A DNA stretch of 64,000 nucleotides from Clostridia bacterium (GTDB lineage Bacteria > Bacillota > Clostridia > Christensenellales > CAG-138), in the NCBI GenBank assembly GCA_017509785.1, contig JAFWOT010000002.1, forward strand, positions 184,068-248,067, given 5' to 3'. This document shows, piece after piece, positions 1 to 7,124 of this stretch (the first letter of the stretch is position 1; each line of letters begins with the position of its first letter). The notes beneath the pieces were generated by a model. It searched no databases, was not told where the DNA came from, and saw only the letters and a program-made list of their open reading frames with translations. A program made the translations under genes and the position numbers.

Positions 1-264
1 TGCAAGCTGGGGCACCACGGAGGGGATGTAGTGGCGGTATGCGCCCGCCCCGCGGAAGAGGGGGCCGCCCTCCTCGTTCATGACGGTGTAGGCGTGCAGG
101 AGGTCGCGCAGCTCGGCCTCGGAGAGGGGAGCGGGCAGATCGAGCTCGCGGTCGAGCTTCAGATCCGCGGGGATATCGGAAAAGAGGTCGTCCATCGACT
201 TCATGCCGATCTCGGCAAGCATCTCAAGGCGCTCCTTCTCCGTGTTGGGGACGTAGGATCTCAT
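1..264 (-). CDS. gcvPA: Glycine dehydrogenase (decarboxylating) subunit 1, 5' part only
   Basis: Seen: leftward frame starting at 264 with an AGGAGA ribosome site 6-10 nt upstream; it runs off the left edge after about 88 codons. The N-terminus (MRSYVPNTEKERLEML, then an FSDIP segment and an NEEGG...YRHYIPSVVPQL segment) is typical of the alpha subunit of the two-subunit P-protein found in Firmicutes. Known: P-protein is a PLP enzyme that decarboxylates glycine and passes the aminomethyl group to the lipoyl arm of GcvH. It is last in the visible order gcvT-gcvH-gcvPA, and gcvPB would be expected beyond the edge. The catalytic part lies outside the window. Confidence 0.9.
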   Translation of the reverse strand, partial: MRSYVPNTEKERLEMLAEIGMKSMDDLFSDIPADLKLDRELDLPAPLSEAELRDLLHAYTVMNEEGGPLFRGAGAYRHYIPSVVPQLA

Positions 265-292
265 TTTGATTCTCCTTTTCCGTTATAATGTG

Positions 293-324
293 TTATGCCG
301 ATGAAGCGTGCTTCATCGGCATAA
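293..324. repeat. Perfect 15-bp inverted repeat between gcvH and gcvPA
   Basis: Arms TTATGCCGATGAAGC (293-307) and its exact complement (310-324) are separated by only GT. It sits in the 74-bp gap between two genes of one operon and has no T-run on either strand, so it is not a standard terminator. It could stabilise or process the mRNA, or be a dispersed palindromic element. Confidence 0.8.
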
Positions 325-338
325 GCGTTCATGTCAGA

Positions 339-710
339 TCATTCTTCCTCGCAGAACTTCTCGTATTCCTCGGCGTCCATGAGATCGTCGGCGATCTCGG
401 TGAACTCGACGGCGGCGATGAAGTTCTCGAAAGCGTCCTCGTTCAGCTTCTCGGGCGCGCCGTCCAGCTCTTCGTTGATCTCGACGACCTTGCCGGTAAC
501 GGCGGAGAATACGGAGGAGCTCGCCTTGACGGACTCGACTACGCAGTAGCTCTCGCCCATGGTGACCTCGTCGTCAACGACGGGGAGCTCAACGTAAACG
601 ATGTCGCCCAGAGCCTCGGCCGCGTGAGCGGTGATGCCCATCTTTGCAACGCTGCCTTCTACCATGACCCACTCATGGTCACGGGTGTACTTACGATCAT
701 TGGGAACCAT
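339..710 (-). CDS. gcvH: Glycine cleavage system H protein
   Basis: A 123-aa protein of normal family length. It carries the HEWV segment near residues 11-14 and the lipoylation motif ESVKA, whose lysine takes lipoate. Known role: the lipoyl arm shuttles the aminomethyl intermediate from GcvP to GcvT and is re-oxidised by the L-protein. The start is fixed by an AGGAGG site just upstream (on the minus strand CTCAGGAGGTATATATT then ATG). It lies 40 bp after gcvT in the same direction, so the two are almost certainly co-transcribed. The acidic C-terminus (EEYEKFCEEE) is common in this family. Identification is secure. Confidence 0.97.
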   Translation of the reverse strand: MVPNDRKYTRDHEWVMVEGSVAKMGITAHAAEALGDIVYVELPVVDDEVTMGESYCVVESVKASSSVFSAVTGKVVEINEELDGAPEKLNEDAFENFIAAVEFTEIADDLMDAEEYEKFCEEE

Positions 711-750
711 AATATATACCTCCTGAGGTTATTATTCGATTAAGCTGAGC

Positions 751-1827
751 TTACGCCCTCTTGTAGAAGGGGAGCTCAACGCGCTCGCAGGGGATCTGAC
801 GGCCGCGCACGTCGATCGTCCAGACGGCGTCCTCGGGGACGTCCGCGGGGACTATCGCCATCGCATAGTTTCCGCCGAGGGAGGGAGCGGGGCCGCCGCT
901 CGTGGTGAAGCCGACCTCTTCGCCGTTCATCAGAACGGGCATATGCTCGCGGGCAAGGCCCTTCAATACCTTGAGGCCGATGCGCTGGCGGGTCTTGGGC
1001 TGAATGAGAGCTTCACGCCCGATGAAGGCGGGCTTCTTGAACTTGATGGCGAAATCGACGCCGCACTCGACGGGGTTGATCTTGTCGCTCATCTCATGGC
1101 CGTAAAGGGGCATGGAAGCCTCGAAACGGAGGGTGTCGCGCGCGCCGAGAGCGCAGGGGAGAAGACCGAATTCGCGGCCCGCCTCAAGCAGCGCGGCATG
1201 GAGCTTCATCGCGTCTGCGGCGGCGCAGTAGAGCTCGACGCCGTCCTCGCCGGTGTAGCCGGTGCGGGAAACGAGGCACCTGACGCCCGCGACCACGTTG
1301 TTCTCGGTGAAGGTGTAGTTCTTCGCGGGGATCTCGCCGTAGTAACCGGCGGCCCGGAGGACCTCCTCGAACTTCGGTCCCTGGAGCGCGAGCTGCGCCC
1401 AGGAGGGGCTCTCGTTGATTATCTGGACGTCACCCATGACGTTCTTCTTCATCCACTCGATATCCTTATCGGTGTTGGCCGCGTTGACGACGAACATATA
1501 GCGGTCGTCCGCGAACTTGTAGATGAGCACGTCGTCGACGGCGCCGCCGTCCTCATAGCACATGACGGCGTAGCGGCAGCGGCCGGGAGTCATGGAGGTG
1601 ATGTCGTTGGTAACAAGGTTCTGGATGTAGTCGAACGCGGAATTGCCGACCACGAACACCTCGCCCATGTGCGAGACGTCGAAGAGCCCGCACGCCGTAC
1701 GAACGGCCTTATGCTCCTCGATTATGGAGGTGTACTGAACGGGCAGCGCCCAGCCGCCGAAATCGACCATCTTGCCGCCGAGAGCAATGTGCGCCTCGTA
1801 AAGCGGAGTTTTCTTGAGTTCGTCCAT
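751..1827 (-). CDS. gcvT: Glycine cleavage system T protein (aminomethyltransferase)
   Basis: A 358-aa protein, the usual length. It has the N-terminal segment KTPLYEAH...GKMVDFGGWALPVQY, the FDVSHMGE motif, and the TGYTGEDG motif of the folate-binding domain, followed by the C-terminal barrel (FTTSGGPAPSLG, NYAMA). It transfers the methylene group from aminomethyl-lipoyl GcvH to tetrahydrofolate, releasing ammonia. It is the first gene of the leftward operon. A candidate promoter lies about 85 bp upstream. I looked for a glycine riboswitch in the roughly 80-nt leader and see none of its conserved cores, so control here is not by the usual glycine aptamer. Confidence 0.97.
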   Translation of the reverse strand: MDELKKTPLYEAHIALGGKMVDFGGWALPVQYTSIIEEHKAVRTACGLFDVSHMGEVFVVGNSAFDYIQNLVTNDITSMTPGRCRYAVMCYEDGGAVDDVLIYKFADDRYMFVVNAANTDKDIEWMKKNVMGDVQIINESPSWAQLALQGPKFEEVLRAAGYYGEIPAKNYTFTENNVVAGVRCLVSRTGYTGEDGVELYCAAADAMKLHAALLEAGREFGLLPCALGARDTLRFEASMPLYGHEMSDKINPVECGVDFAIKFKKPAFIGREALIQPKTRQRIGLKVLKGLAREHMPVLMNGEEVGFTTSGGPAPSLGGNYAMAIVPADVPEDAVWTIDVRGRQIPCERVELPFYKRA

Positions 1828-1912
1828 TTTCTTTCCTTACCTTTGCTGATATTTTTTTGTGTAAATACGGAGCTTTTGCCGCCTTGCACGGCGTACTCGC
1901 ATTATCCTCCCT

Positions 1913-1941
1913 ATTATATAACTAATTTATCGGCAGTTAAA
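1913..1941 (-). promoter_or_regulatory. Candidate promoter of gcvT-gcvH-gcvPA
   Basis: On the minus strand: -10 TATAAT (1918-1913), 17-nt spacer, weak -35 TTTAAC (1941-1936). The predicted leader is about 80 nt. Confidence 0.45.
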
Positions 1942-1993
1942 GGGGGTTTCGGGATATATTTTGATATTTGAAAAAAACATATCCCCGCTCTTC

Positions 1994-2021
1994 TTGCATT
2001 TGTCGATTTGCAGAGTATAAT
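1994..2021 (+). promoter_or_regulatory. Candidate promoter of the amidase gene
   Basis: TTGCAT (1994-1999), 16-nt spacer, TATAAT (2016-2021), 30 bp before the start codon. It is divergent from the gcv promoter. Confidence 0.6.
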
Positions 2022-2050
2022 GTTGGTAACGATAAAAAAGGAATGGAATT

Positions 2051-3247
2051 ATGAAACGGCTGACGTTTTTATTGGCGATCATATTTCTCCTCGGAAGCGT
2101 TTCGTGCATCGGCACGCAAAGGGAGCCCGAGGTCTTCGTTATACCCACGGATGAAGCGGCGCTGATACCCGCGACGGCGGCGCCCTCCGAGCCCGCGTCG
2201 GAAGCGCCGACGCCCGTTCCCACCGAGGTCCCGCCTGCGGAGACGCCCATCCCCACGGAGGCGCCGACGGCGGAGCCAACGCCCGCGCCCACTCCCGCGC
2301 CGACGAAGACGCCCGCGCCCACTCCCGCCCCGACGAAGACGCCCGCGCCCACTCCGAAGCCCACCGATACGCCGAAGCCCACCGCAAAGCCCACGAACAC
2401 CCCGAAGCCCACCGCAAAGCCCACGAACACCCCGAAGCCCACGGCGGCGCCGAACCCCGGCTCGAGCGAGAAGGTGTATTGGAACTCCTCGTGGAGATAC
2501 GCGGACCGCTCGGTCATCCATACCGGCTCCGCGACGCTCTATCATACCTCGTCGGATAAGCCGAAGCACTATACCGTCTGCGTCAACGCCGGCCACGGGA
2601 CGCAGGGCGGTTCCTCCGTATACACGCTCTGCCATCCCGACGGCTCACCCAAGGTCACGGGCGGCAGCACCGCCGAGGGCAGCATTTACGCCGTCGCCGT
2701 CTCGGGCGGGACGATGCTTTTAAACGGTCAGTCCGAAGCCGCCGCGAACCTCTCCCTTGCGAAAAAGCTCAGGGATCTCCTGCTTGAAAACGGTTTTGAC
2801 GTGCTGATGATACGCGATTCGTCCGACGTCCAGCTCGACAACGTCGCAAGGACGGTCATGGCCAACAACGTCGCCGACTGCCACGTCGCCCTGCACTACG
2901 ATTCGAGCGAGAGCGACAAGGGCCTCTACGTCTGCAACGTCGCGCAGGATCCGCGCTACCTCAACATGGAGCCCGTCAAGAGCCATCACCGTCAGCACGA
3001 GGCGTTCGCCTCCTGCATACTGTCGGGGGCGCGCTCCGGCGGAGTCAAGATCTACGGCACCGGCTCCTTCGAGTTCGATCTGACGCAGACCTCATATTCC
3101 ACGATCCCCTCCGTCAATATCGAGTGCGGGGACAAGGCCTCCGATACCTCCTCCGCCGCTCAGATGAAGATCGCAAGGGCGCTCCTGCAGGGCGTCATCG
3201 GCTTCTACAATTCCCGCGGAGCATCGGGAAACGACGTGATCGGGTAA
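2051..3247 (+). CDS. Secreted N-acetylmuramoyl-L-alanine amidase with Pro/Thr linker
   Basis: 398 aa. Residues 1-18 form a hydrophobic signal sequence ending in GSVSC. Cys19 could be lipidated, although Ser at -3 is not ideal for a lipobox. Residues about 50-135 are a low-complexity Pro/Thr/Ala/Lys spacer (repeats of PTPAPTKTPA and KPTAKPTNTP) that probably spans the cell wall. The Amidase_3-type zinc domain follows, with likely ligands His182 (NAGHG), Glu229 (SEAAANL) and His282 (ALHYDSS), and catalytic Glu358 (NIECG). Known reaction: cleavage of the bond between MurNAc and L-Ala in peptidoglycan. It is alone in its operon, between a promoter and a terminator. The role (wall remodelling, germination or sporulation) cannot be told from sequence. 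Confidence 0.88.
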   Translation: MKRLTFLLAIIFLLGSVSCIGTQREPEVFVIPTDEAALIPATAAPSEPASEAPTPVPTEVPPAETPIPTEAPTAEPTPAPTPAPTKTPAPTPAPTKTPAPTPKPTDTPKPTAKPTNTPKPTAKPTNTPKPTAAPNPGSSEKVYWNSSWRYADRSVIHTGSATLYHTSSDKPKHYTVCVNAGHGTQGGSSVYTLCHPDGSPKVTGGSTAEGSIYAVAVSGGTMLLNGQSEAAANLSLAKKLRDLLLENGFDVLMIRDSSDVQLDNVARTVMANNVADCHVALHYDSSESDKGLYVCNVAQDPRYLNMEPVKSHHRQHEAFASCILSGARSGGVKIYGTGSFEFDLTQTSYSTIPSVNIECGDKASDTSSAAQMKIARALLQGVIGFYNSRGASGNDVIG

Positions 3248-3270
3248 AACCCCGTCGGGAAAAGAATTTC

Positions 3271-3303
3271 AGCCGCGCGCCGAAAGGCTTCGCGGCTTTT
3301 TTA
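3271..3303 (+). terminator. Intrinsic terminator of the amidase gene
   Basis: AGCCGCG (3271-3277) pairs with CGCGGCT (3291-3297), followed by a six-T run. Confidence 0.85.
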
Positions 3304-3409
3304 TGCGGATCGGAAAGGGGCGGCATTCTCTCACCAAATCTCCTTCTGCGGCGTATTATATCCTGAACGGCAAACCGTTCGGAAAATCCTTTGAAGGAGG
3401 CAAAACAAT

Positions 3410-3613
3410 ATGTGCAACAATCTCGGCAACAACTGGTGGTGGATCATCGTCCTGCTTCTCATCGGCGAGAACGGCGGCTGCGGCTGCAATAACGACCGCT
3501 TCGACGGCTGCGGGAACAACTCCGCATGGTGGATACTCATCCTCGCCCTGCTCGGCGCCTTCAACGGCGGCGTCGGCGACTGCGGCTGCGGGAATAATAA
3601 CTGTGGCTGCTAA
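3410..3613 (+). CDS. Small Cys/Gly/Asn-rich membrane-type protein
   Basis: 67 aa starting after a strong GAAGGAGG site. It has two parallel halves. Each holds a Trp-Trp hydrophobic stretch (WWWIIVLLLI, then WWILILALLGAF) followed by a Gly-Cys-Gly-Cys-Asn-Asn tail, so it looks like an internal duplication. Ten cysteines and asparagines cluster in CGCNN and CGCGNNNCGC segments. Similar short high-cysteine proteins are common in Clostridia and are sometimes annotated 'chorion class high-cysteine protein' or grouped with spore-coat components. That is a resemblance in composition only. Monocistronic; function unknown. Confidence 0.7.
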   Translation: MCNNLGNNWWWIIVLLLIGENGGCGCNNDRFDGCGNNSAWWILILALLGAFNGGVGDCGCGNNNCGC

Positions 3614-3639
3614 GATCGAAAACTCACGTTTTCGATCTT
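3612..3639. repeat. 12-bp inverted repeat after the Cys-rich gene
   Basis: AAGATCGAAAAC (3612-3623) and its exact complement (3628-3639) enclose TCAC. The arm overlaps the stop codon of the preceding gene. There is no T-run, so it is a weak terminator at best. Confidence 0.75.
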
Positions 3640-3641
3640 CC

Positions 3642-3702
3642 CGGGTTTGACTTTTTGCGCAGGAACGCGCAAATTTTGCCTGCGGCAAAACCGTCAAACC
3701 CG
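3642..3702. repeat. Three-way-junction (cloverleaf-like) palindromic element
   Basis: Outer stem CGGGTTTGAC (3642-3651) / GTCAAACCCG (3693-3702). Inside it are two abutting hairpins, TTTGCGC/GCGCAAA (3654-3673) and TTTTGCC/GGCAAAA (3674-3690), with almost no unpaired bases at the junction. A partial second copy (TTTGACTTTTTGCGCAGGA) occurs at 3727-3745. It resembles a structured intergenic repeat unit rather than a terminator. Confidence 0.75.
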
Positions 3703-3791
3703 CAGGGGGTAAAGCCGCGTCCGGAGTTTGACTTTTTGCGCAGGACGTAAAGGGGCGGGGTTGGGCGTAAAGCGCGCAGTCCGCCCCGGCA

Positions 3792-4975
3792 CGACGGCGG
3801 AAGATATAATACGCCTTCCCCCGGGGGAAGGCGCCGCCGCAGGCGGCGGATGAGGGACGAGGCAACGGCGAAGGATGGTTTCCGATAGGGCTTTTCCCTC
3901 ATCAGTCATCCTCGCTTTGCTCGGCTGACAGCTTCCCCCAAGGGAAGCCAAGCGGCGGCGGACGAGGGTCAGAGCAACGGCGAAGGACGGTTTCCGATAG
4001 GGCTTTTCCCTCATCAGTCATCCTCACTTTGCTCGGCTGACAGCTTCCCCCAAGGGAAGCCAAGCGGCGGCGAATGAGGGAAAGAGCAACGGCGAAGGAC
4101 GGTTTCCGACAGGGTTTTCCCCTCATCAATCATCCTCGCTTTGCTCGGCTGACAGCTTCCCCCAATGGAAGCCAAGCGGCGGCGGACGATGCAATAAGCC
4201 TTCCCCCGGGGGAAGGCGCCGCCGCAGGCGGCGGATGAGGGACAGAGCAACGGCGAAGGACGGCTTCTGACAGGGTTTTCCCCTCATCAGTCATCCTCGC
4301 TTTGCCCGGCTGACAGCTTCCCCCAAGGGAAGCCAAGCGGCGGCGGACGAGGGACAGAGCAGCGGCGAAGGACGGTTTCCGATAGGGTTTTCCCTCATCG
4401 GTCATCCTCGCTTTGCTCGGCTGACAGCTTCCCCCAAGGGAAGCCAAGCGGCGGCGGACGAGGGACGAGGCAACAGCGAAGGACGGTTTCTGACAGGGTT
4501 TTTCCCTCATCAGTCATCCTCGCTTTGCTCGGCTGACAGCTTCCCCCGGGGGAAGGTGCCGCCGCAGGCGGCGGATGAGGGACGAGGCAGCGGCGAAGGA
4601 CGGCTTCCGACAGGGTTTTTCCTTCATCAGTCATCCTCGCTTTGCTCGGCTGACAGCTTCCCCCAAGGGAAGCCAAGCGGCGGCGGACGAGGCAACGGTG
4701 AATGACGGTTTCTGACAGGGCTTTCCCCTCATCAGTCATCCTCGCTTTGCTCGGCTGACAGCTTCCCCCAAGGGAAGCCAAGCGGCGGATGAGGGACAGA
4801 GCAGCGGTGAAGGACGGTTTCGGACAGGGCTTTCCCCTCATCAGTCATCCTCGCTTTGCTCGGCCGACAGCTTCCCCCAAGAGAAGCCAAGCGACGGCGG
4901 AAGATATAATACGCCTTCCCCCGGGGGAAGGCGCCGCCGCAGGCGGCGGATGAGGGACAGAGCAACGGCGAAGGG
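3792..4975. repeat. Degenerate tandem array of about 113-bp GC-rich units
   Basis: Nine copies of a unit centred on TCATCCTCGCTTTGCTCGGC then TGACAGCTTCCCCC lie at roughly 3905, 4018, 4131, 4291, 4402, 4515, 4632, 4738 and 4846. Each is followed by AAGGGAAGCCAAGCGGCGG and an ACGGCGAAGGACGG segment. Some units carry instead a second module with two palindromes, CTTCCCCCGGGGGAAG and GCCGCCGCAGGCGGC (3815, 4202, 4540, 4917). The two array ends share a nearly identical stretch of about 65 bp exactly 1100 bp apart (3792 and 4892). All short reading frames inside are translations of the repeat and are not called as genes. Confidence 0.9.
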
Positions 4976-5021
4976 GTCGATCGGAACGATCCGGGACCCC
5001 GGCCCCACGGCTAACGCCCTC

Positions 5022-5050
5022 TTGCATTTCCGCGCCGGGAGCGTTATCAT
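5022..5050 (+). promoter_or_regulatory. Promoter of the MATE gene
   Basis: TTGCAT (5022-5027), 17-nt spacer, TATCAT (5045-5050). The -10 box overlaps an ATG at 5049 and so rules that codon out as a start. Confidence 0.65.
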
Positions 5051-5069
5051 GTCAGCGGAGGAAGGATCG

Positions 5070-6428
5070 ATGCAGAACGCCCCGAAGACATACGTTTTTC
5101 AGACGATGCCCATAAAAAAAGCCGTGCTCCGGCAGGCGCTGCCCGCCGTGGCCGGTCAGATGATAATGCTCATATACAGCCTTGCGGACACCTATTTCGT
5201 GGGGCTTTTGAACGATCCGCGCCAGACTGCGGCGGTGACGGTCTCTTACCCCGCGGTGCTGATGCTGACGGCGATATCGAACCTCGTCGGCGTGGGAGGA
5301 GCTGCGGCGCTCGCCCGCGCTCTCGGGCGGGGCAGGCCGGATGAGGCGCGGGAGATCTCGTCCGTGTCGATCGTTTCCGCAGCTGTATTGGCGGCTGTTT
5401 TTTCCGCGGCGTTCGCCCTTTTGATGAGGCCGGTCCTTACGCTCTGCGGGGCGACCGCGGAGACCCTCGCCCCCGCATGCGGGTACGCGGCAAGCGTCAT
5501 CGCCGCGGGCGGAGCCTTCGCCGTACTTTCGGCCGCGCTCTCGAACCTCGTCCGCGCGGAGGGTCACGCGGGGGCGGCCTCGTTCGGCCTCTCTCTGGGA
5601 GGCGCGCTCAACATACTTCTCGACCCGTTCTTCATACTGCCCCGGTTCCTCGGGCTGGGCGCGGCGGGCGCGGGGGCGGCTACCGCGGTATCGAACGCGG
5701 CCTCGTTCCTGTTCTTCGTTATATGGCTCCGCGTCAGGCGCGGTGAGACGCTCGTCGCGCCGAAGGGCTTCTCCTTTGCCGCGCTCCGCCGCCGCATGGG
5801 CGAGATACTCAAAACGGGCTTTCCCTCCGCCGTGCAGTACGCGCTGACGGTCGTCGCCGTGGCGGCGCAGGCGCGGTTCGTCTCGAATTACGAGACGGCG
5901 GCCGTCGCGGGGCTCGGGATCGTCAAAAAGCTCGATCAGCTCCCGCTCTATTTTTCGATCGGCGTTTCAACGGGGCTCCTGCCCCTGCTCGCCTTCAATC
6001 ACGCCTCGGGCGATACCGAACGACTTGAGCGCGGTTTTCGCTTCGGCACGGCGCTCTCGCTCGGGTTCTCGGCGGTCTGCCTCGTGGTTTACGAGATATT
6101 CGCCCCGCAGCTCGCGGGCCTCTTCATAGGGGATGAAGCCACGGTCGCCTATGCCGCCTCGTTCCTGCGCCGCATGGTGACGGCGATGCCGCTCATGTCC
6201 GTCTGCTACCCGCTCGTGATCCGCTTCCAGGCGACGGGCAGGAACCGCGCCGCGCTCGTCTGCTCCGTGCTCCGCAAGGGCGTGCTCGACGTTCCCCTCC
6301 TCTTCGTAATGGATGCGCTCGTCCCCCTCTATGGGCTCATGTGGGTCCAGCCGATCGTCGACGGGATCTCCCTCCTCGCGGCGCTCGCGTTCCTCCGCGG
6401 GGAGAGACGCCGCCCCCGGGCGGAATAA
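5070..6428 (+). CDS. MATE-family multidrug/toxin exporter
   Basis: 452 aa from the ATG at 5070, which has GGAGGAAGG 5-13 nt upstream. In-frame ATGs at 4950 and 5049 precede or overlap the promoter and are rejected. The protein has about 12 hydrophobic helices in two homologous halves. Its first half shows the family pattern RQALPAVAGQMIMLIYSLAD followed by TYFVGLL. Known: MATE proteins export cationic drugs or metabolites by Na+ or H+ antiport across the cytoplasmic membrane. The substrate here cannot be predicted. It stands alone, starting just after the repeat array and ending at a terminator shared with bioY. Confidence 0.9.
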   Translation: MQNAPKTYVFQTMPIKKAVLRQALPAVAGQMIMLIYSLADTYFVGLLNDPRQTAAVTVSYPAVLMLTAISNLVGVGGAAALARALGRGRPDEAREISSVSIVSAAVLAAVFSAAFALLMRPVLTLCGATAETLAPACGYAASVIAAGGAFAVLSAALSNLVRAEGHAGAASFGLSLGGALNILLDPFFILPRFLGLGAAGAGAATAVSNAASFLFFVIWLRVRRGETLVAPKGFSFAALRRRMGEILKTGFPSAVQYALTVVAVAAQARFVSNYETAAVAGLGIVKKLDQLPLYFSIGVSTGLLPLLAFNHASGDTERLERGFRFGTALSLGFSAVCLVVYEIFAPQLAGLFIGDEATVAYAASFLRRMVTAMPLMSVCYPLVIRFQATGRNRAALVCSVLRKGVLDVPLLFVMDALVPLYGLMWVQPIVDGISLLAALAFLRGERRRPRAE

Positions 6429-6433
6429 TATGA

Positions 6434-6458
6434 AGCCCCCGCGCGCGGAGGCTTTTTT
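6434..6458. terminator. Terminator between convergent MATE and bioY genes
   Basis: AGCC-CCG stem (6434-6441) pairs with CGG-AGGCT (6446-6453) with one mismatch, followed by six Ts. It may act on both transcripts. Confidence 0.65.
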
Positions 6459-6461
6459 CCT

Positions 6462-7004
6462 TTACTTATTCGCAAGTCCGAGCTTTTTGAGCCGCCCGCC
6501 GATGAGAAGGGCGAGGGCGAGCTTGGCGAGATCCGGCAGTATGAACGGAACGACGCAGGTCATGAGGGCGGAGCCGAACGTGTAGTCCCCGCCGCGCCCG
6601 TTCATGACGGAGATGAACCATATCGTCCCAGCGATATAGCAGGCGGCGAGCCCGACGGCAAGGGCCGGTATCTCCGCCTTCCCGCGGCCGAGGAGCTTAT
6701 CGAAAAGTATCCGCACGAGCCCCGTTATGAGAAAACCGAATATGTACCCGCCCGTCGGGCCGAGGAGCGCCTGAACGCCCCCCTCGAACCCCGCGAAAAC
6801 GGGCGCGCCGAGAGCGCCGAGGAGTATGTAAACGAGTATCGCGAGCGTCCCTTCGAGCCCGCCGCAGAGTATGAGCGTTATGAAAACGCCGAAGGTCTGC
6901 AGGGTAAAGGGAACTGCGAAGGGCAGACTGATCCACGAGCAGACCGCGAGCAGCGCGGCGCAGACGGATATCCTCACTATTGAACGGACGGGAATACTTT
7001 TCAT
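6462..7004 (-). CDS. bioY: Biotin transporter substrate-binding subunit BioY
   Basis: 180 aa, almost entirely hydrophobic with about six membrane helices. It has the BioY pattern FTLQTFGVFITLILCGG...GALGAPVFAGF and GPTGGYIFGF. Known: BioY is the S-component that captures biotin and works alone or with the shared ECF energy module. No ECF ATPase genes are nearby, so it would rely on a module encoded elsewhere. Start is uncertain. The ATG at 7004 gives a normal N-terminus but lacks a close ribosome site; an in-frame ATG at 7037 lies only about 7 nt from the predicted transcript start. No BirA-type operator is evident. Confidence 0.88.
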   Translation of the reverse strand: MKSIPVRSIVRISVCAALLAVCSWISLPFAVPFTLQTFGVFITLILCGGLEGTLAILVYILLGALGAPVFAGFEGGVQALLGPTGGYIFGFLITGLVRILFDKLLGRGKAEIPALAVGLAACYIAGTIWFISVMNGRGGDYTFGSALMTCVVPFILPDLAKLALALLIGGRLKKLGLANK

Positions 7005-7050
7005 TGGAATATGCGCACGGCATGCGCTTCCTTTCATCTGATCCACGCCG

Positions 7051-7079
7051 ATGATAGCATCGCCGCGGCTTCCTGTCAA
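7051..7079 (-). promoter_or_regulatory. Promoter of bioY
   Basis: On the minus strand: consensus -35 TTGACA (7079-7074), 17-nt spacer, -10 TATCAT (7056-7051). Confidence 0.8.
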
Positions 7080-7124
7080 GCCCGGCAAGGGAATATAACA
7101 CTCCCTTCCCGCATATAAGGAAGT

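Noticed and set aside
1828..1912. Glycine riboswitch before gcvT
   Set aside because: The leader is only about 80 nt and none of the conserved glycine-aptamer core elements is visible.
3792..4975. CRISPR array
   Set aside because: Units are about 113 bp, the repeats run on into each other without unique spacers of constant length, and no cas gene is present.
7091..7118. SigE-type sporulation promoter of spoIID (GAATATA, 14 nt, CATATAAG)
   Set aside because: The spacing is attractive, but the start point would fall on or after the ATG at 7125 and the -10 overlaps the ribosome site. Left unassigned.
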